From positions 57,329 through 121,328 of the forward strand of contig JAFGJV010000039.1 of NCBI GenBank assembly GCA_016928955.1: DNA of 64,000 nucleotides, in the 5' to 3' direction. Below the pieces are notes generated by a model. The model had not been told where the DNA came from. It did no database searches and saw nothing but the letters and a program-made list of their open reading frames with translations. Position 1 is the stretch's first letter; each line of letters begins with the position of its first letter. Positions 60,166 to 64,000 of the stretch are shown here, in pieces. This DNA comes from Spirochaetales bacterium. Its GTDB lineage: Bacteria; Spirochaetota; Spirochaetia; Treponematales; UBA12059. The position numbers and the translations under genes were made by a program.

Positions 60166-61795
60166 GGAAGGCAAGCTCCACGATGGATACGTCGTCCTCA
60201 AAGTGGTCCTTTGACGACAGCTCCAGGATTTCGTTGACAATGCGCTTGATTGGCGACAGGCAGGACGGAGCCAGCGCGCATTCCCGGTGATGGGCGGCTA
60301 TCAGCTTGAGGAAATCTTCCCACGGGAGCATCGAGCCGTCCCTGCGCCGCACCTCGAAGAGGCCGTCGCTGAACAAATAGAGGTTGGACCCCGGCTCGAC
60401 CCGCGTCACGAAATCGCTGAAGTCCGCCGTGTCGTCCACGCCTATCAGGGGGCCGTCGCCCGCAAGCTCGTCCAGGTCGCCGTTCGGTCTGGCCAGAATG
60501 GCCGGCGGCGCGCCTCCGGTGGCGTAGGTCAGGGTACGGGCGGCCGGGTCGTAAACCCCGTACCAGGCCGTGAAGAACATGTTGTTCTGGTCCTCTATCC
60601 TGAACGAGCGGTTCAAGCGCGACAAAACTCGCCCCGGGAGACCGTAATCCAGGCCTTCATAGCCCATGGCTTTGAGAAAATTCATCACCGTGACCGACAG
60701 CAGGGCCGCTTCTATGCCATGGCCGCTCACGTCTATGAGGAACACTGCCAGGCGGCCATCGGACAGGCGCCAGTAGGAAAAGCTGTCGCCTCCAAGGCTG
60801 AGCGACGGCAGGAACTCCCAGTCGGCCGCCACATCGTCCCAATACGCGCGCCTTGGCAGGAGGGTGCGAACGTACTCAGCCGCGTCCATCAGCTCGGCTG
60901 CGAGCCGTTTTTGCGTTTCCGCCAGGCGCTCCCGGGCCAGTTCCGATTCCCGCTTGAAACGTTTTTTTTCCAGGAGACTGTCTATTCTGGCCTTGAGTAT
61001 CAGCGGATCGAAATCCCTGAGCAGGTAATCCTCCGCTCCAAGCTCTATGCACCGGGCCATGGCCGCCCTGTCCTCAAGGGCGCTGATGACGATCACCGAC
61101 TGCTCCCGAAGCACGGGATCTGCCCTGAGGGTCTCCAGAAACTGGAAACCGCTCATCACCGGCATCAGCACATCCAGGAACACCACGTCAAATGGTGCCT
61201 GGGCCAGTATCCTGTAACCGTCCTGGGCGTTAACGGCCTGGCATACCACGTGCCCCTGGCGTTCCAGGTGACGCGACAACAGGTCGCGGTTGGACTCGTC
61301 GTCGTCTATGACGAGCATGCGCCCGCTGCGCTTGGCTCGCGGCAGTTCGGCCGCGGGCTGTTCTGCCATGACACCTTGCGCCGCGGCTTCCCGCTCGCCT
61401 ATGAGCTCGGTGAGGGCATTGACGGCCTCATGGATACGCCGGGCGTCGTCATGCGCGGCCAATTCCTCGGCGCCAGCGCCGTCTGGCAGTTTGGCGTTGC
61501 GGAACGCCATGACCGCGTCCAGGAACTCGAACAGGGCGCCATAAGCCGCCTGTTTGCCGGTTTCGTCGGCGGAACCCTGGTCCAGATCGTCAACATAGGA
61601 TACAAGAGCCGTTTTGAACGCGCCTATTAGGGATTTTAAGGTTCTCAGGGCTTGCCAAAACGGCCCGGAGGAGCCTGGTGGAGGATCCGGCAACAGTTCC
61701 GAGTAGCCCGTTGTGTGGTTAAGAAGGGTCCGGGCCTCGTGCCTGAACTGGGAGGCAAAAGGCCCCTCATGCGGGGAATCAGGATTTTTCAGCAT
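60158..61795 (-). CDS. REC-PP2C (RsbU/SpoIIE-type) serine phosphatase
   Basis: A 545-aa protein. Residues about 1-160 are helical and contain a possible histidine-containing or four-helix segment (FASQFRHEARTLLNHTTGY). A receiver domain (165-285) has MLVIDDDESNRDLL, phosphoacceptor FLDVLMPVM and VISALEDR; the usual invariant Lys is Arg (YLLRDFDP). After a coiled coil (290-325) comes the PP2C domain with SLGGDSFSYW, FLIDVSGHGIEAALLS, NLYLFSDGLFEV and HFEDDVSIVE, so the metal-binding Asp residues are intact. Likely dephosphorylates an anti-sigma-factor antagonist, which is not in the window. Its ATG lies inside the end of the 44-aa gene. Confidence 0.9.
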   Translation of the reverse strand: MLKNPDSPHEGPFASQFRHEARTLLNHTTGYSELLPDPPPGSSGPFWQALRTLKSLIGAFKTALVSYVDDLDQGSADETGKQAAYGALFEFLDAVMAFRNAKLPDGAGAEELAAHDDARRIHEAVNALTELIGEREAAAQGVMAEQPAAELPRAKRSGRMLVIDDDESNRDLLSRHLERQGHVVCQAVNAQDGYRILAQAPFDVVFLDVLMPVMSGFQFLETLRADPVLREQSVIVISALEDRAAMARCIELGAEDYLLRDFDPLILKARIDSLLEKKRFKRESELARERLAETQKRLAAELMDAAEYVRTLLPRRAYWDDVAADWEFLPSLSLGGDSFSYWRLSDGRLAVFLIDVSGHGIEAALLSVTVMNFLKAMGYEGLDYGLPGRVLSRLNRSFRIEDQNNMFFTAWYGVYDPAARTLTYATGGAPPAILARPNGDLDELAGDGPLIGVDDTADFSDFVTRVEPGSNLYLFSDGLFEVRRRDGSMLPWEDFLKLIAAHHRECALAPSCLSPIKRIVNEILELSSKDHFEDDVSIVELAFHA

Positions 61796-61913
61796 GCTCC
61801 TCAGCGTATTTGCGGAATTCAGCTTCGGACATCTTGTCGGCGTACATGGGATACAACGCCTCAACAAGCTCGTCCAGAGAAGGGAATTTTGCGCCATCGA
61901 GCTTATATGCCAT
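61779..61913 (-). CDS. 44-aa protein coupled to the REC-PP2C gene
   Basis: Reads MAYKLDGAKFPSLDELVEAL, then YPMYADKMSEAEFRKYAEEH and AEKS. GGGAG lies 7 nt before the ATG, and its last 17 bases overlap the start of the phosphatase gene, whose AGGAG site lies within it. The peptide is predicted to be two amphipathic helices with several aromatic and acidic residues. The promoter at 61991-62019 fits it as first gene of the transcript. Unknown family; a partner or regulator of the phosphatase is a reasonable guess. Confidence 0.65.
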   Translation of the reverse strand: MAYKLDGAKFPSLDELVEALYPMYADKMSEAEFRKYAEEHAEKS

Positions 61914-61990
61914 TGTCCACTCCCGCGAGCCCCGCCGGCGCCGGAAAACCCGGGCTCTTTCCACTGCCTGTCCGGGGGCCTTGCCGTTCC

Positions 61991-62019
61991 ATCCTAGCTG
62001 AAAATCGCGCGGATTTCAA
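61991..62019 (-). promoter_or_regulatory. Promoter of the 44-aa / REC-PP2C / pyrC operon
   Basis: On the minus strand TTGAAA, 17 bp, TAGGAT, about 75 bp upstream of the 44-aa gene. Confidence 0.5.
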
Positions 62020-62078
62020 GAAAAGTATTGTTTTTGGCCATGTCCCGCACAAAGATAGTACTGAATGAACATTCTAGA

Positions 62079-62326
62079 GAGGCTCTTTCAAAAGGGAGCC
62101 TCTAAAACTTCAGTTTTTAGAGGGTTACCTTAGAAAATCCCGCGTTTTCTGCCGAAAACGCAGGAACCTCTAAAAACCATGGGGGTTTTGAGGTTCCCAA
62201 AAGTCGGACGAGTTTTGAACGAGCTGCATATTGAGACATGATTTGCGTAGCGCTTGCATAATATGCGAACAACCGCGAGCAATCGCAAAGCTATTTTCAG
62301 AAGTAACGGACTTTTGAAATTGGCTC
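62079..62326 (-). repeat. Dispersed repeat, interrupted copy (copy B)
   Basis: Two flanking parts, 62079-62094 and 62198-62326, together align with the intact 138-bp copy at 29964-30101 in opposite orientation. The ends form imperfect inverted repeats: GAGCCAATTTCAAAAGTC at one end and GAGGCTCTTTCAAAAGTC at the other, 15 of 18 positions equal (the second crosses the insertion point). Between the parts lies the 103-bp element at 62095-62197. Confidence 0.85.
62095..62197. mobile_element. 103-bp palindromic MITE/REPIN-like element with 6-bp target duplication
   Basis: Begins GGAGCCTCTAAAAC and ends GTTTTGAGGTTCC, near-perfect terminal inverted repeats. Inside are three hairpins: 62099-62123, 62141-62162 (GCGTTTTC / GAAAACGC) and 62164-62197. 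CAAAAG occurs on both sides (62089-62094 and 62198-62203) but only once in the intact copy at 30.0 kb, so this is a precise insertion with a 6-bp duplication. It is too short to encode a transposase. Confidence 0.75.
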
Positions 62327-62407
62327 AGAGGCCGACAATTTTTTTCAGCCAACATGACGAATTTTTCGGATGAAAATGTCGACCGGAAGGTATATACTAT
62401 TCCATCT

Positions 62408-63826
62408 ATGCGGTCGGCTGTCCTGAACCTGGATATTTATACCCTCATCCTGGTCCAAGTACTCGTTTACGCGGGCAGTCTGGGTTTTTCACTGGTCCTG
62501 TTCTTTACCCGAACCACCTTTCCCGGAGCCAAGCAGTGGCTGTGCGGCCAGGGCCTGCTGGCTTTGGGGATAATCGGCGTGGCTGCCCAGAGCTTTGGAT
62601 TTCCGTATGTCACCCTGGCCTTTGCCAACACGGCCCTGCTTGGCAGCTCCATACTCTTAGGACACGGGCTCTGGCGTTTCCGGAGCAACCGGCCGTTCCC
62701 CCTGGCGGTATACGCCCTACTGCCCCTGGCCCTGATTCTGTGGTTCCTGTTCGAGGATAGGGCTGTTGTTTCTCGCATCATCATCTTTTCAGGTTTCCTG
62801 ACCCTGATCAGCGCCTGGGACGCTTCCATAGTCCTCCGAAAACCCAAACCGGGTTATGAAACCGCCAGTTTTCTGACGGCTGCCTACTTCATCCTGGTAA
62901 GCCTGGGTAGCGCCCTGCGCGCCGGCTCGGCTTTTTTCGGGGATACGCCGATCAACATTTACGAGGAGGGCCGCATGAGCGCGGCCATGTACCTGTTGGC
63001 CATCCTGGCGGCGTTTTTCAACTTGTTTGGCTACTTCATCATGTCTGCGGTGCGGTCCGAGATGGACCTGAAAGCGGCCAATACGGCCGTGCGGGAGCGC
63101 AACAAGAGCCTCCTACAGGTCGTGTCGATGAAAGACTCGCTCATATCGGTACTTGGCCACGACCTCCGGGCGCCCATTTCTAGCGCCGCCCGCTACACCA
63201 GGCACCAGCTCCTGGAATATCCCGGCGACTTGAACGAAAAGCGGGAAAGCGTGGAAACCCTGGCTCAGGGACTTGAGCACGCGTCCAGCCTGCTGGAAAA
63301 CCTGGTGCAATGGGCAAGAAGCGCGTCGGGCAAGCTGGAGCTGAACCCCGAGCCCGCGTCCTTGGCCTCCCTCTGTTCCCAGGCCATGGTCGACGTGGCC
63401 GCAATGGCAACGGCCAAAAGCCTGGCCATTGTGCCTCCGGACGGCGACCTGCACGTCCTGGCCGATCCAAGGGCAGCCGTAACCGTGCTCAGGAACCTTT
63501 TGTCCAACGCCATTAAGTACTCGCAGCCCGGAGGATCCATACGCATGGGTATCCAACGGACAAGGCTTGGCTACGCAAGTGTCACTGTTGACGACGAAGG
63601 CGTGGGCCTCAAACCCGACCAGATACAACGCATGTTCCAGCCAGGCAGGACCATCCTGACCCTGGGTACCAACGGCGAACAGGGCACGGGCTTGGGTCTG
63701 GCCATGTGCAAATCGTTCATGGAAACCATGGGCGGCACACTGAACGCCCTGTCCCTGCCCGACAAGGGAGCCCGATTCACCGCCGAGTTTCCCATCGCGG
63801 AAACGTCGACTGGGGACCAAGCCTAG
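62408..63826 (+). CDS. Membrane sensor histidine kinase with seven-helix input region
   Basis: A 472-aa kinase. About seven membrane helices (residues 10-220) form the sensor. The DHp domain has the phosphoacceptor His in SVLGHDLRAPISS (residue 251) and the ATPase domain shows NLLSNAIKYSQPGG (N box), VDDEGVGLKPDQI (G1) and GEQGTGLGLAMCKSF (G2). The start is uncertain: ATG 62354 would add 18 residues but has no ribosome site, while ATG 62408 lies 9 nt after TATACT, in line with the leaderless pattern here. No response regulator is adjacent inside the window. Confidence 0.9.
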   Translation: MRSAVLNLDIYTLILVQVLVYAGSLGFSLVLFFTRTTFPGAKQWLCGQGLLALGIIGVAAQSFGFPYVTLAFANTALLGSSILLGHGLWRFRSNRPFPLAVYALLPLALILWFLFEDRAVVSRIIIFSGFLTLISAWDASIVLRKPKPGYETASFLTAAYFILVSLGSALRAGSAFFGDTPINIYEEGRMSAAMYLLAILAAFFNLFGYFIMSAVRSEMDLKAANTAVRERNKSLLQVVSMKDSLISVLGHDLRAPISSAARYTRHQLLEYPGDLNEKRESVETLAQGLEHASSLLENLVQWARSASGKLELNPEPASLASLCSQAMVDVAAMATAKSLAIVPPDGDLHVLADPRAAVTVLRNLLSNAIKYSQPGGSIRMGIQRTRLGYASVTVDDEGVGLKPDQIQRMFQPGRTILTLGTNGEQGTGLGLAMCKSFMETMGGTLNALSLPDKGARFTAEFPIAETSTGDQA

Positions 63827-64000
63827 CAGGCGGTTTTTTCCCTGCCATAACCGAGCAGGCGCTGGGCCTTCAGCCCGGATATGATAACCAGGCTGCTGAC
63901 AATATCGCTTGCTTTGCTTACTGCCGCGAACCTTATTGGTCGCTCTGGGAGCTAGGGCTTCGTCCGACCTCAGGCAAGGGCGAACCTCGGCGTATACGCC
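63827..64000. other. Non-coding end of the window
   Basis: 174 bp with no gene that I can support. A weak hairpin with GGTTTTTTCC follows the kinase stop. ACCTTATTGGTC at 63930-63941 repeats the core of the inverted repeat upstream of the Rrf2 gene. A gene beginning beyond the edge may be regulated from here. Confidence 0.4.

Noticed and set aside
1..64000. tRNA or rRNA genes
   Set aside because: I looked for the TPsiC-arm motif GTTCGAAT/GTTCGANTC with a CCA-like acceptor and for rRNA core motifs and found none; a covariance-model scan (tRNAscan-SE) would be decisive.

Overview
This 64 kb window reads as ordinary chromosome from a GC-rich (roughly low-to-mid 60s % by eye) free-living or host-associated spirochaete of the Treponema/Spirochaeta type. 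That placement is inference. It rests on a DUF5312-like protein, a very large FapA-type (DUF342) protein, CheX/CheR/CheB genes, many outer-surface lipoproteins with spirochaetal lipoboxes, and a PP2C phosphatase with a receiver domain. No rRNA, tRNA, CRISPR array, prophage or transposase gene was found. Genes are tightly packed, on both strands, with many 1-8 bp overlaps.

Layout. 1-3.8 kb: purM (only its first codons) and purF, a DUF5312 protein, a DUF151 bifunctional nuclease. 3.9-9.1 kb: cheR, cheB, a 43-aa small gene, an Nfu/NifU scaffold, parA-parB and a secreted SRPBCC-like protein. 9.1-13.9 kb: a divergent pair, a transglutaminase/TPR protein and a PEGA/FlgD-fold lipoprotein. 14-19.3 kb: enolase, a CheX-like phosphatase, a lipoprotein, an orphan REC-DUF3369 response regulator preceded by a 10-codon ORF, and an alkaline-phosphatase-superfamily enzyme. 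19.5-26.6 kb: a DUF5362-like gene, then a six-gene operon RDD / SpoIIM / DUF4129-like / DUF4350 / MoxR / DUF58 in which every junction is a 4-bp ATGA or GTGA overlap. 26.7-29.9 kb: isoaspartyl peptidase, GAF-GAF-GGDEF cyclase, small exported protein. 30.2-33.1 kb: a self-contained biotin uptake operon (BirA-like protein, BioY, BioM, BioN) behind a palindromic operator. 33.1-37.3 kb: copA-csoR with a CsoR box, an Rrf2 regulator and cysK. 37.4-44.2 kb: five consecutive lipoproteins on the minus strand, the last a CapA-like one. 44.2-48.7 kb: nadE, an SDR-like protein, pfkA, lgt. 48.8-53.4 kb: fapA, a MinD/ParA ATPase and a membrane protein. 53.4-59.1 kb: S41 protease, rsmE, a divergent WecG/TagA relative, a helical-repeat protein, an M24 peptidase. 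59.1-64 kb: pyrC, a REC-PP2C phosphatase and a coupled 44-aa protein, a composite repeat, and a histidine kinase.

Three things stand out. (1) The BirA homologue in the biotin operon keeps its winged-helix domain and biotin contacts but has lost the adenylate and lysine motifs, and the operon starts with a 35-bp BirA-type operator that touches its start codon. It looks like a ligase turned dedicated biotin sensor. (2) At 62.1 kb a 103-bp palindromic element with inverted-repeat ends is inserted, with a clean 6-bp duplication, into a second ~138-bp repeat whose uninterrupted copy lies at 30.0 kb. Related single hairpins occur at 26.6 and 41.1 kb. These look like two non-autonomous mobile repeat families. 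(3) About ten genes have a good -10 hexamer only 5-9 nt before the start codon and no Shine-Dalgarno sequence, which points to frequent leaderless transcripts and moves several starts.
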